Source: Lachnospiraceae bacterium UBA7182 (lineage in GTDB: Bacteria > Bacillota > Clostridia > Lachnospirales > Lachnospiraceae). Taken from it: DNA of 64,000 bases. Of this stretch, positions 24,508-33,022 are shown piece by piece. The stretch covers positions 25,711-89,710 of the forward strand of contig DKVI01000041.1 in NCBI GenBank assembly GCA_002491115.1, in the 5' to 3' direction. Position 1 is the first letter of the stretch, and the number at the start of each line of letters is the position of its first letter. A program made the position numbers and the translations under genes. The notes below the pieces were generated by a model, which worked only from the letters and a program-made list of their open reading frames with translations, was not told the DNA's origin and made no database searches.

Positions 24508-25252
24508 GCCATACCAGGTTGGGGAGAAGGAGATAAAGATCTTAGGATCGGATGTGAATCATATAAAAAATGTCCTCCGTATGAGAACCGGAGAACAGAT
24601 CGCGGTCAGCGACGGTTTTGGACACGCGTACGGATGCCGGATTACCGGTCTGGAAGAAGAACGGGTGACGGCGGAGATTATTACCAGGGAAGAAGTACAT
24701 GCGGAGCTTCCGTCCCGTCTGATATTGTTCCAGTGTCTCCCTAAAGGAGACAAGATGGAACTGATCATACAAAAGGCGGTGGAATTAGGAGCCGCGTCCG
24801 TGGTGCCGGTGGCTTCCAGAAGATGCGTGGTAAAGCTGGACGCGAAAAAAGAGGAAAATAAGCGCAGACGGTGGAACGCTGTTGCCGAAAGCGCGGCCAA
24901 ACAGTCCGGAAGGGGAATGATCCCCCAGGTGGCGCCGACTGTGGATTTTGCGGAGGCGCTTTTGCAGGCGAAAGAGCTGGATGTATGCCTGATGCCCTAT
25001 GAATGTGCGGATGAGCTGCTTGGGGAAGACGGTATGACTGCCATGGAGCAGACGCGCGCTCTGTTAAAGCAGATTAAAAAGGGACAGTCTGTGGGGATTT
25101 TTATCGGTCCTGAGGGAGGTTTTGAGAAGGCGGAGGTGCAGGCGGCCATGGAAGCCGGAGTGAAGCCCATTTCACTTGGAAAAAGAATCTTAAGGACAGA
25201 GACAGCAGGGCTTTGCATCCTGTCTGTCCTTATGTTTTATATGGAGGAATAA
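24488..25252 (+). CDS. rsmE: 16S rRNA (uracil-1498-N3)-methyltransferase RsmE
   Basis: 254 residues of the SPOUT family: N-terminal PUA-like segment (1-70), then RLILFQCLPKGDKMELIIQK and the knot signature IFIGPEGGFEKAEV with LGKRILRTETA. It methylates U1498 in the 30S decoding region. It begins inside the prmA coding sequence and ends 3 bp before the cysteine desulfurase gene. Confidence 0.97.
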   Translation: MYHFFVEPYQVGEKEIKILGSDVNHIKNVLRMRTGEQIAVSDGFGHAYGCRITGLEEERVTAEIITREEVHAELPSRLILFQCLPKGDKMELIIQKAVELGAASVVPVASRRCVVKLDAKKEENKRRRWNAVAESAAKQSGRGMIPQVAPTVDFAEALLQAKELDVCLMPYECADELLGEDGMTAMEQTRALLKQIKKGQSVGIFIGPEGGFEKAEVQAAMEAGVKPISLGKRILRTETAGLCILSVLMFYMEE

Positions 25253-25255
25253 AAG

Positions 25256-26410
25256 ATGCAGGCATATCTGGATAATTCCGCTACCACCCGATGTCTGAAA
25301 AGCGTGGCGGATCAGGTGGCGCGGGCCATGTGTGAGGATTACGGAAATCCTTCTTCTCTTCATCAAAAAGGCGTGGAGGCAGAAAATTATATAAAAGAGG
25401 CAAAACAGTTTTTTGCGGCAAATTTAAAGGTGGATGAAAAAGAACTGTATTTCACCTCCGGCGGTACCGAGTCCAACAATCTGGCGCTGATCGGTACGGC
25501 GATGGCCAATATAAGATCCGGAAAACATTTGATCGTATCTGCGATAGAACATCCGTCCATTCTGAATACGGCAGAGTATCTTAAGAAACAGGGATTTCGG
25601 GTGACATATCTGCCGGTGGACAAAGAAGGTATCGTGTCGTTGGAGGCACTGAAAGAAGCGCTCTGTGAGGAGACGATCCTTGTGTCTGTTATGTATGTAA
25701 ATAATGAAATCGGTTCTGTACAGCCCGTGGATGAGATTGCGAAGATTATAAAGGAAAAGAACCCGAAGACTTTGTTCCATGTGGATGCCATACAGGCTTA
25801 TGGAAAGTACCGCATCTTTCCGGGACGACAGGGGATTGACCTTTTGTCCATCAGCGGACATAAGATTCATGGACCGAAAGGCATCGGCGTTTTGTACGTG
25901 GGCAGTAAAGTAAAGATTCGTCCGATCCTCTATGGCGGAGAACAGCAAAAAGGCCTGCGTTCAGGTACGGAGAACGTACCCGGGATCGCAGGGATCGCCG
26001 AGGCGGCCAGATGCTGCTATCAGGATCTGGACGAGAAAGTGGACAGACTGTACGCGCTGAAAGAGCGGTTTGCAGAGGGACTCAAAGGACTGGAAGGCAC
26101 AAGCCTTAACGGTCCTGTCGGCAGAGACGGCGCGCCCCATATTATGAGTGTGAGCTTTCAGGGCATAAAAAGCGAAGTACTGCTGCACGGGCTGGAGGAA
26201 AAAGGAATCTATGTATCCGCGGGCTCCGCCTGTTCTTCCAACAAACCCGCCGTCAGCCAGACCTTGAAAAGCATCGGCCTTGAAAAGGAACTGCTTGGCA
26301 GCACCCTTCGTTTCAGTTTCAGCTTTGAGACTACGGAGGAAGAGATTGATTACTGTCTGCAGGAATTAAGGAAACTGCTGCCTGTCCTGCGCCGGTATAC
26401 GCGCCGGTAG
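25256..26410 (+). CDS. Cysteine desulfurase (NifS/IscS-like, thiI-linked)
   Basis: 384 residues. YLDNSATTR opens the PLP aminotransferase V fold. The PLP lysine is in SISGHKIHGPKGIG, and the sulfur-carrying Cys loop is SAGSACSSNKP near residue 325. It abstracts sulfur from Cys to a persulfide. Position directly upstream of thiI suggests it feeds s4U and possibly thiamine thiazole synthesis, like B. subtilis NifZ-ThiI. The gap to thiI holds copy B of the structured element. Confidence 0.93.
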   Translation: MQAYLDNSATTRCLKSVADQVARAMCEDYGNPSSLHQKGVEAENYIKEAKQFFAANLKVDEKELYFTSGGTESNNLALIGTAMANIRSGKHLIVSAIEHPSILNTAEYLKKQGFRVTYLPVDKEGIVSLEALKEALCEETILVSVMYVNNEIGSVQPVDEIAKIIKEKNPKTLFHVDAIQAYGKYRIFPGRQGIDLLSISGHKIHGPKGIGVLYVGSKVKIRPILYGGEQQKGLRSGTENVPGIAGIAEAARCCYQDLDEKVDRLYALKERFAEGLKGLEGTSLNGPVGRDGAPHIMSVSFQGIKSEVLLHGLEEKGIYVSAGSACSSNKPAVSQTLKSIGLEKELLGSTLRFSFSFETTEEEIDYCLQELRKLLPVLRRYTRR

Positions 26411-26427
26411 GGACGGAGCGGGACTCA

Positions 26428-26534
26428 AACAGCGGAGCCCCGGACGACGCCCAGATCAATGGATGAGAGCCGAAGGCGACCAGGAATTGATCTAGTACCG
26501 GGGCGTCGGTAGGGGCGGAGCGGAACTATAATAA
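26428..26534 (+). repeat. Dispersed structured element, copy B
   Basis: Bounded by AGCGGA direct repeats (26431-26436 and 26519-26524) and ending ACTATAATAAG like copy A. Stems: CGACGCCC/GGGCGTCG (26445-26452, 26501-26508) and AGATCAAT/ATTGATCT (26453-26460, 26486-26493), with an apical GCCGAAGGC (26469-26477). Stem sequences differ from copy A while pairing and order are kept. It lies between the cysteine desulfurase and thiI; a thiamine riboswitch was considered and does not fit. Confidence 0.6.
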
Positions 26535-26548
26535 GAGAGGAACACGCA

Positions 26549-27730
26549 ATGAAATTTCATGCTTTTTTGATAAAATACGGAGAAATCGGCGTCAAAGGAA
26601 AGAACCGTTATGTATTTGAGGACGCTCTGGTGGCGCGTATGAAACAGGTATTGCGCCGGGTGGAAGGTGTCTTTCATATCACCAAAGAACAAGGACGTAT
26701 CTATGTGGAAGCCGAGGGTGCTTTTGACTATGAAGAGGCGGTGGAAGCGCTGAAAAGGGTTTTCGGGATTGTGGGTATCTGTCCGGTAGTCATGACAGAG
26801 GACGCGGGTTTTGAACGGATTTCCCAGGTCGTGCTGGACTATATGAAAGACATGTACGCCGGACAGAAAAAGACGTTTAAAGTCCATACCCGCCGGGCCA
26901 ATAAAAGATTTCCCATGGAATCCATGGAAGTAAGCGCCGAACTTGGAAAAAGAATACTGGATCTTCTTCCGGAACTGTCTGTGGATGTACATGAGCCGGA
27001 TATAATGCTCCATGTGGAGCTTCGCAGTAAAATATATCTTTATTCGGAAGTTATCCCGGGTCCCGGCGGTATGCCTTTGGGTACCAACGGACGCTCCATG
27101 CTTTTGCTGTCCGGCGGTATCGACAGTCCGGTGGCGGGTTATATGGTGGCAAAAAGAGGAGTCTGTATCGATGCGGTTTACTTTCATGCGCCGCCTTATA
27201 CCAGCGAAAGAGCGCGTCAGAAAGTGGTGGACCTGGCTAAAAAAGTATCTTTGTACAGCGGTCCGATCCGATTGCATGTGATTAACTTTACGGATATCCA
27301 GATGTATATTTACGATCAGTGTCCCCATGATGAGCTGACGATTATTATGCGCCGTTATATGATGCGGATTGCCCAGCAGATTGCCGAAAAAGAGGGGTGT
27401 CTGGCGTTGATTACAGGAGAAAGTATCGGGCAGGTGGCAAGCCAGACGGTACACAGCCTGGCGGCCACCAACGACGTGTGCGGGCTTCCGGTTTTCCGGC
27501 CTTTGATTGCTTTTGATAAAGAAGATATCGTGACGATTGCCAAAAGGATCGATACCTATGAAACATCGATTCTGCCCTATGAAGACTGCTGCACCACCTT
27601 TGTGGCGAAGCATCCTGTGACAAAGCCAAGAGTAGATCTGATCCGGAAGTCGGAACAGGCACTTTCCGGGAAGATTGACCGGATGGTATCGGATGCCGTC
27701 GCAGGAGAGGAAGTTGTTGAGATTCGGTAA
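26549..27730 (+). CDS. thiI: tRNA 4-thiouridine synthase ThiI
   Basis: 393 residues with a ferredoxin-like/THUMP N-terminal region (about 1-165) and a PP-loop ATPase domain, signature LLLSGGIDSPVAGYM. The conserved catalytic Cys region near the C-terminus reads YEDCCTTFVAKHP. There is no rhodanese extension, the standard Gram-positive form. It makes s4U8 in tRNA with persulfide from the upstream desulfurase. GAGAGGAAC precedes the ATG. Confidence 0.97.
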   Translation: MKFHAFLIKYGEIGVKGKNRYVFEDALVARMKQVLRRVEGVFHITKEQGRIYVEAEGAFDYEEAVEALKRVFGIVGICPVVMTEDAGFERISQVVLDYMKDMYAGQKKTFKVHTRRANKRFPMESMEVSAELGKRILDLLPELSVDVHEPDIMLHVELRSKIYLYSEVIPGPGGMPLGTNGRSMLLLSGGIDSPVAGYMVAKRGVCIDAVYFHAPPYTSERARQKVVDLAKKVSLYSGPIRLHVINFTDIQMYIYDQCPHDELTIIMRRYMMRIAQQIAEKEGCLALITGESIGQVASQTVHSLAATNDVCGLPVFRPLIAFDKEDIVTIAKRIDTYETSILPYEDCCTTFVAKHPVTKPRVDLIRKSEQALSGKIDRMVSDAVAGEEVVEIR

Positions 27731-27756
27731 AAAAGAGCTGCCGGTTAAGGCAGCTC
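27729..27756 (-). terminator. Terminator of the HPr-like gene (possibly bidirectional with thiI)
   Basis: Stem GAGCTGCC (27735-27742) with GGCAGCTC (27749-27756) and 6-nt loop. On the minus strand the stem is followed by six T (27734 to 27729). It lies between convergent thiI and the HPr-like gene, so it may serve both. Confidence 0.8.
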
Positions 27757-27761
27757 TCGGT

Positions 27762-27995
27762 TTATTCTACAATATACGGGGCAAGAACCGTAAGGATCTC
27801 GTCAATATTGTTCTCTGAATGAATGTTCAGTTCGATGGGTTTGGAAAGGTCCAGGCTGAAGATGCCCATAATGGATTTGGCGTCGATCACGTAACGGCCG
27901 GATACCAGATCGAAATCATTGTTGAATTTGGTGATCTCGTTTACGAATGATTTTACTTTGTCAATAGAGTTTAAAGATATTTGAATGGTTTTCAT
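27762..27995 (-). CDS. HPr/Crh-like protein lacking the PTS histidine
   Basis: 77 residues starting MKTIQISLNSIDKVKSF after AAGGAGGAAT. The fold pattern and the region AKSIMGIFSLDLSKPIEL match HPr, with the regulatory serine (Ser46 equivalent) in KSIMG. At the place of the active-site His15, normally in a HARPA-type motif, the sequence is NSIDKVKS, with no His. It therefore cannot carry phosphate in the PTS, but could be a target of HPr kinase, like B. subtilis Crh. Such proteins are common in Lachnospiraceae; role unproven. Confidence 0.75.
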   Translation of the reverse strand: MKTIQISLNSIDKVKSFVNEITKFNNDFDLVSGRYVIDAKSIMGIFSLDLSKPIELNIHSENNIDEILTVLAPYIVE

Positions 27996-28091
27996 GAATA
28001 TTCCTCCTTGGGTTTGTTTTTTACTAGTTAATATCATAAAGAGTTGAGGGTAAAAAGTCAATGGGGAATATGGAATTTGGGGGTGGTGAGC

Positions 28092-29402
28092 ATGAGAAGA
28101 GCGGCGTTTTATAATCTGGGCTGTAAAGTGAACTCGTACGAGACGGATGCCATGAGAGAGCTTTTAGAAGGGGCAGGATACAAAATTGTCCCTTTTGAGG
28201 AAGAAGCGGATGTTTATATTGTAAATACCTGCAGTGTGACTCATGTGGCGGATAAAAAATCCAGGCAGATGCTGCACAGGGCCAGAAGAAGAAATCCCGA
28301 GGCGGCAGTGGTGGCGGCAGGATGTTATGTGCAGTCGGCGGGGGAGAAAATTTTAGAAGACAAGACGGCAGACATTCTGATAGGAAACAATGAAAAAGAC
28401 AAACTTTTGCATTTTCTGGAAGAATGGGAAGAAAAGCGGGCTTCTGGAGCCGTACATGATATGGTTCGGGAGAAGACCTATGAACGCCTGCATGTGAGCA
28501 GGACCCTGGAGCATACCCGCGCATTTATGAAGATCCAGGACGGCTGCGACCAGTTCTGCAGCTACTGTATCATTCCCTACACCCGGGGAAGGGCCAGGAG
28601 CAGAAGGCTTTCGGACATCCTGGAAGAAGCGCGTAATCTGGCGGAAAACGGATACCGGGAAGTAGTATTGACAGGTATCCATCTGGATTCCTACGGTGTT
28701 GATTTTGCATCCGGGGAGGAAGACCTTCTGAGTGTGGTGCAAAAGATCGCTCAGGTGGACAGAATCGAGAGAATCCGTCTGGGATCTCTGGAACCCCGGA
28801 TTATGACAGAAGCGTTTGTGGAAGGGCTGTCTAAAGTGGACAAACTCTGTCCGCATTTTCATCTTTCTCTCCAGAGCGGGTGTGACGAGACGTTAAAGAG
28901 GATGAACAGAAAGTATAATACCCTGGAATTTGGCGCATGCTGTGAACGTCTGCGCCGGTATTTTAAAGAGCCGGCTTTAACGACGGATGTAATTGTGGGA
29001 TTTCCGGGAGAGACAGAAGAAGAATTCGCCCGGACAGTGGAATTTTTGAAAGAGATCCGTTTTTATGAAATTCATGTGTTTAAATATTCCAGGAGAAAAG
29101 GGACGAAAGCGGATCGTATGACAGATCAGATTTCCGAAGAAATCAAGTCAGAAAGAAGCGATATTCTGTTAAAACTTACCCGGGAAGACAGCCAGGCTTA
29201 CAGAAAAAGGCTGGTAGGAAGTCTCCAGGAAGTGCTGATGGAAGACGCGTGCAGGATTGGAGAAAAGACATACCAGACCGGGTATACAAAAGAATATGTA
29301 AAAGTGGCGGTGGAGTCGGACGAGGTGCTGGCCAACCGCATCGTCCGGGTGAAAATAGAAGGACTGGCAGAATCAGGACTGTTGTATGCCAGGCTCCTGT
29401 AA
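28092..29402 (+). CDS. mtaB: tRNA (t6A37) methylthiotransferase MtaB
   Basis: 436 residues. UPF0004 N-terminal domain (FYNLGCKVNSYETDAM, Cys in NTCSV, AAGCYVQ) supplies one FeS cluster, the radical SAM core has CDQFCSYCIIP, and a C-terminal TRAM domain follows (about 375-436). LGCKVNSYE separates MtaB from MiaB and RimO. It makes ms2t6A37 in tRNA. Start ATG 28092 follows GGTGGTGAG; an upstream in-frame ATG lacks a site. Confidence 0.95.
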   Translation: MRRAAFYNLGCKVNSYETDAMRELLEGAGYKIVPFEEEADVYIVNTCSVTHVADKKSRQMLHRARRRNPEAAVVAAGCYVQSAGEKILEDKTADILIGNNEKDKLLHFLEEWEEKRASGAVHDMVREKTYERLHVSRTLEHTRAFMKIQDGCDQFCSYCIIPYTRGRARSRRLSDILEEARNLAENGYREVVLTGIHLDSYGVDFASGEEDLLSVVQKIAQVDRIERIRLGSLEPRIMTEAFVEGLSKVDKLCPHFHLSLQSGCDETLKRMNRKYNTLEFGACCERLRRYFKEPALTTDVIVGFPGETEEEFARTVEFLKEIRFYEIHVFKYSRRKGTKADRMTDQISEEIKSERSDILLKLTREDSQAYRKRLVGSLQEVLMEDACRIGEKTYQTGYTKEYVKVAVESDEVLANRIVRVKIEGLAESGLLYARLL

Positions 29403-29434
29403 CTGATATAAAAAATGCCTTCGGAAAATAAAGA

Positions 29435-29463
29435 TTGAATTTACCGCCGGATTATAGTAAACT
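29435..29463 (+). promoter_or_regulatory. Possible promoter of ireB operon
   Basis: TTGAAT (29435-29440) and TAAACT (29458-29463) have a 17-bp spacer, 30 nt before the ireB start. The -10 is weak, so confidence is modest. Confidence 0.35.
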
Positions 29464-29494
29464 AAAGACATACTATATTTGAGGACGTGGCGTT

Positions 29495-29752
29495 ATGAAG
29501 AAATTGGAAAATACACAGTATTTTAAGATCCAGTCCGACCAGGAGCTAAAGGTCGGCGAAGTGCTGCATCTGGTTTATCAGGCCATGACGGAGAAGGGAT
29601 ATGATCCGGTAAACCAGATTGTGGGGTATATTATGTCCGGAGATCCAACCTACATTACCAGCCATAAAGGTGCCAGAAGCCTGATTATGAAAGTGGAGCG
29701 GGATGAACTGGTGGAAGAACTGTTGCGGGTATATGTGGAGAAAACAGAGTAA
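29495..29752 (+). CDS. ireB: IreB family regulatory phosphoprotein (UPF0297)
   Basis: 85 residues beginning MKKLENTQYFKIQSDQ, a perfect match in style to IreB/YrzL. In enterococci IreB is phosphorylated by the Ser/Thr kinase IreK and controls cephalosporin resistance. The order ireB-ruvX-DUF1292 is classic in Firmicutes. The ribosome binding site is GAGGACGTGG. Confidence 0.93.
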   Translation: MKKLENTQYFKIQSDQELKVGEVLHLVYQAMTEKGYDPVNQIVGYIMSGDPTYITSHKGARSLIMKVERDELVEELLRVYVEKTE

Positions 29753-29767
29753 AGGATTGACCGCCGG

Positions 29768-30211
29768 ATGAGGATCATGGGACTTGATTATGGCTCAAAG
29801 ACAGTCGGAGTCGCGGTAAGTGACCCGCTTCTTTTGACTGCGCAGGGCCTGGAAACCATAGGCAGAAAGCAGGAAAATAAACTTCGGCAGACACTTGCCA
29901 GGATCAGTTTGTTGTGTGAAGAATACAAAGTAGAGCAGATTGTGCTGGGTTTTCCGAAAAATATGAATAATACCACAGGGGACAGGGCTGAGAAATCGCT
30001 GGCATTTGCAGAGATGCTGAAAAGGCGGACAGGTCTGCCTGTTGTCATGTGGGATGAACGGTTGACGACGGTAGAGGCAGAGCGCACACTGATGGAAAGC
30101 GGCGTACGCCGGGAACACAGAAAAGAATATGTGGACAAGATAGCGGCCGTATTTATTTTGCAGGGGTATCTGGACGCCCGTGCAAGGACATCACAAGGAG
30201 TGGATATTTGA
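29768..30211 (+). CDS. ruvX: Holliday junction resolvase-like protein RuvX (YqgF)
   Basis: 147 residues with the RNase H-like fold: MGLDYGSKTVGVAVSDP (first Asp), VLGFPKNMNNTTG and WDERLTTVEAE. YqgF family proteins act in pre-16S rRNA 5' maturation and have been proposed as resolvases. Its stop overlaps the next ATG by one base. Confidence 0.95.
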   Translation: MRIMGLDYGSKTVGVAVSDPLLLTAQGLETIGRKQENKLRQTLARISLLCEEYKVEQIVLGFPKNMNNTTGDRAEKSLAFAEMLKRRTGLPVVMWDERLTTVEAERTLMESGVRREHRKEYVDKIAAVFILQGYLDARARTSQGVDI

Positions 30212-30468
30212 TGGAAAAACTGACATTTCTGGGAGAAGACGGCGATCAGGCAGAGTTTTATGTACTGGAACAGGCCCGGATGAGCGGGGTGAATTATCTT
30301 CTGGTGGCAGAGTCCGAAGAAGAAGACGCCGAATGTCTGATTCTGAAAGATACTGCCGGAGAAGAAGAAAAAGAAAGTTTTTATGAGATTGTGGAAGACG
30401 AGCAGGAACTGGAGGCTCTTTTGCCTGTGTTTGAGCAGCTTTTGGAAGATGTGAGTATCCAAAGATAA
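30211..30468 (+). CDS. DUF1292 domain protein
   Basis: 85 residues, highly acidic (many Glu/Asp), no membrane segment. It resembles the DUF1292 family (YrzB), which follows ruvX in Firmicutes. Function unknown. AAGGAG at 30194-30199 sets ATG 30211 as start. It ends 4 bp before the Fur-family gene. Confidence 0.88.
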   Translation: MEKLTFLGEDGDQAEFYVLEQARMSGVNYLLVAESEEEDAECLILKDTAGEEEKESFYEIVEDEQELEALLPVFEQLLEDVSIQR

Positions 30469-30472
30469 GAAT

Positions 30473-30937
30473 ATGAGTTTGGACAGGAATGGTTTTGCAG
30501 ATTTACTCCGCGGGAAAGGACTGAAGGTGACGCCCCAGAGGCTTGCCGTGCTGTCGGCGCTTTTCCAGGAGGCGGACAGCCACCTGACGGCGGAGGAAAT
30601 CTATCATATAGTAAAGGCAGAAAACCCCGATATCGGGCTTGCTACGGTATACAGAACGATCCAGACGCTTCTGGAGTTAAAGATCATTGATCGTATCTAT
30701 CTGGATGACGGTTATGTGCGTTATGAACCGGGTCATATCTATGAGACCGGGGACAGCCATCACCATCATCATCTGATCTGTGTCAAATGCGGACATGTCC
30801 GCTCTTTCCAAGGAGATCTTCTGGAAGAATTTGAAAAAAAGATAGAAGAAAAGACAGGTTTTCAGATTCAGGATCATGATGTAAAACTCTATGGGTACTG
30901 CGTGGACTGTTTAAAAGAAACAAACGTGAAAAAGTAA
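30473..30937 (+). CDS. Fur-family metalloregulator
   Basis: 154 residues: winged helix (KGLKVTPQRLAVLSAL, LTAEEIYHIVK, ATVYRTIQTLLE), then the metal-binding dimerisation half with GDSHHHHHLICVKCGH and GYCVDC. The five-His run and the CxxC pairs match structural-Zn Fur proteins better than PerR. It should repress iron (or Zn/Mn) uptake genes. It is the fourth gene of the ireB block. Confidence 0.92.
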   Translation: MSLDRNGFADLLRGKGLKVTPQRLAVLSALFQEADSHLTAEEIYHIVKAENPDIGLATVYRTIQTLLELKIIDRIYLDDGYVRYEPGHIYETGDSHHHHHLICVKCGHVRSFQGDLLEEFEKKIEEKTGFQIQDHDVKLYGYCVDCLKETNVKK

Positions 30938-30969
30938 TAAATTAATTAACTCTAACAGGAGGTTGACGA

Positions 30970-32634
30970 TTGAAAAATGTAAACAATTCAAAATTGCGTA
31001 TCATTCCGTTAGGCGGACTGGAACAGATCGGAATGAACATGACTGCCTTCGAATTTGAAGACAGTATTATCGTCGTGGACTGCGGACTGGCGTTTCCTGA
31101 GGACGATATGCTGGGGATTGACCTGGTTATTCCGGACATTACCTATTTGAAAACAAATATAAACAAAGTAAAAGGTTTTGTCATTACTCACGGCCACGAA
31201 GACCATATAGGCGCGCTGCCGTATGTATTAAGGGATATCAATGTTCCGGTTTACGCCACGAGGCTGACGATTGCCCTGATCGAGGGCAAGTTAAAAGAGC
31301 ATAATATGCTCAAAACAACCAAACGTAAGGTTGTGAAACATGGACAGTCCATTAATCTGGGGCAGTTCCGTATTGAATTTATCAAGACCAACCACAGCAT
31401 CGCGGACGCTTCGGCGCTTGCTATCTATTCTCCTGCCGGTATCGTTGTGCATACCGGAGATTTTAAAGTGGATTATACGCCGGTTTATGGTGACAGCATT
31501 GACCTGCAGCGTTTCGGGGAGATCGGAAAGAAAGGCGTGCTGGCTCTGATGTGCGACAGTACCAATGCGGAACGGCCGGGTGTTACCATGTCGGAAAAAT
31601 CCGTAGGACGGACCATGGATGCGCTTTTTAACGAGCACTGTAATTCCCGTATTATCGTGGCTACTTTTGCCTCCAATGTGGACCGCGTGCAGCAGATTAT
31701 CAATTCCGCTTACAAGCACAACAAAAAAGTGGTGGTGGAAGGGCGCAGTATGGTCAATGTTATTACGACGGCCACCGAGCTGGGTTATATCCGTATCCCG
31801 GATAATACGCTGATTGATATTGAACACCTGCACAATTACCCGCCGGAAGCGACTGTCCTGATTACGACCGGCAGCCAGGGTGAATCCATGGCGGCGCTGT
31901 CACGTATGGCCCAGAACCTGCACAGAAAAGTGCATATTATGCCGGGTGACACCGTGATTTTCAGTTCCAACCCTATCCCGGGTAACGAAAAGGCAGTTTC
32001 CAAAGTAATCAACGAGCTGTCTGCCAAAGGGGCCAATGTCATCTTTCAGGACGCCCATGTCTCCGGTCATGCCTGCCAGGAAGAGATCAAGCTGATCTAT
32101 TCTCTGGTGCATCCTAAATACGCGTTGCCGGTACACGGAGAATACCGTCATCTGAAAGCCCAGGCTTCCATCGCCCATCAGCTGGGGATTGAAAAAGAGA
32201 ATATTTTCGTTCTTCAGTCCGGCGACGTGATTGAGATGGACGCCTCTTCTGCCTGCGTGGTTGATAAAATTCATACAGGCGCCGTCTTTGTGGACGGGCT
32301 CGGCGTGGGAGATGTGGGCAATATCGTCATGCGGGATCGCCAGCATCTGGCAGAGGACGGTATTATGATCATTGTGCTGACGCTGGAAAAAGGCAGTAAT
32401 ATGCTTTTGTCAGGACCGGATATTGTATCCAGAGGTTTTGTCTATGTAAGGGAGTCCGAGGACCTGATGGAACAGGCAAGGGCTGTGGTCTACGATTCGG
32501 TGGAACGCTGTCTGGAACACCGTATCACGGATTGGGGCAAGATGAAAAATACCATGAAAGACGCTCTTGGGGATTACATCCGTAAAAAGACCAAGAGAAA
32601 CCCGATGATTCTGCCAATCATCATGGAAGTATAG
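30970..32634 (+). CDS. rnjA: Ribonuclease J
   Basis: 554 residues, TTG start after AGGAGG. Metallo-beta-lactamase motif HGHEDHIGALPYV, beta-CASP insert (LMCDSTNAERPGVT, GRSMVNV), and C-terminal domain are present. RNase J is a 5'-3' exonuclease and endonuclease in RNA decay and rRNA maturation. Only one paralogue lies in this window. It is preceded by the Fur gene with 32 bp spacing. Confidence 0.97.
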   Translation: MKNVNNSKLRIIPLGGLEQIGMNMTAFEFEDSIIVVDCGLAFPEDDMLGIDLVIPDITYLKTNINKVKGFVITHGHEDHIGALPYVLRDINVPVYATRLTIALIEGKLKEHNMLKTTKRKVVKHGQSINLGQFRIEFIKTNHSIADASALAIYSPAGIVVHTGDFKVDYTPVYGDSIDLQRFGEIGKKGVLALMCDSTNAERPGVTMSEKSVGRTMDALFNEHCNSRIIVATFASNVDRVQQIINSAYKHNKKVVVEGRSMVNVITTATELGYIRIPDNTLIDIEHLHNYPPEATVLITTGSQGESMAALSRMAQNLHRKVHIMPGDTVIFSSNPIPGNEKAVSKVINELSAKGANVIFQDAHVSGHACQEEIKLIYSLVHPKYALPVHGEYRHLKAQASIAHQLGIEKENIFVLQSGDVIEMDASSACVVDKIHTGAVFVDGLGVGDVGNIVMRDRQHLAEDGIMIIVLTLEKGSNMLLSGPDIVSRGFVYVRESEDLMEQARAVVYDSVERCLEHRITDWGKMKNTMKDALGDYIRKKTKRNPMILPIIMEV

Positions 32635-32674
32635 AAGTATAGTTATAATCAGTTTTACGAAAGCAGTGAGGAAT

Positions 32675-33001
32675 ATGGATACTATCAACGATAAAGTAGA
32701 AGAACTTGTAAGGGCTATCCAGGGAAGTCCTGATTATGTCAGCCTTCAGAAAGCGCAGGAGCAGGTAAACAGCATACCGGGGCTGGCGGATAAAATCAGG
32801 GAATTCAGCTGGAAAAATTATGAGCTTCAGAACAGCGATACGGATGATTTCTGTGAGCAGATGGAAGAGTTTGCAGAACAGTATCAGGAATTTTGCATGG
32901 AACCTGCGGTATCCCGGTATTTGGAACAGGAAGTCAGGATGTGCCGCGTACTCCAGGAGATTAATGCCCGGATCCTGGGTTCCGTGGAGCTGGTACTTTA
33001 G
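32675..33001 (+). CDS. YlbF/YmcA-family regulator
   Basis: 108 residues, entirely helical and charged. It resembles the YlbF family (QGSPDYVSLQKAQEQVNS, PGLADKIREFSWKNYELQ), members of which form the Y-complex with RNase Y to control mRNA decay. Placing it directly after RNase J fits an RNA-metabolism link. GTG 32666 is an alternative start; ATG 32675 is favoured because GTGAGGA sits just upstream. Confidence 0.85.
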   Translation: MDTINDKVEELVRAIQGSPDYVSLQKAQEQVNSIPGLADKIREFSWKNYELQNSDTDDFCEQMEEFAEQYQEFCMEPAVSRYLEQEVRMCRVLQEINARILGSVELVL

Positions 33002-33022
33002 ACCACACAGGGAGATGGAGAG

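Noticed and set aside
26411..26548. Thiamine pyrophosphate riboswitch before thiI
   Set aside because: The THI-box-type conserved segments are absent; the structure instead matches the dispersed element also found at 11.24 kb.
26492..27613. Minus-strand open frame opposite thiI
   Set aside because: Antisense shadow of thiI.
30760..30780. Five-His run in the Fur-family gene as an artificial tag
   Set aside because: HHHHHLICVKCG is the normal metal-binding motif region in this family, with a neighbouring CxxC; it is not evidence of engineering.
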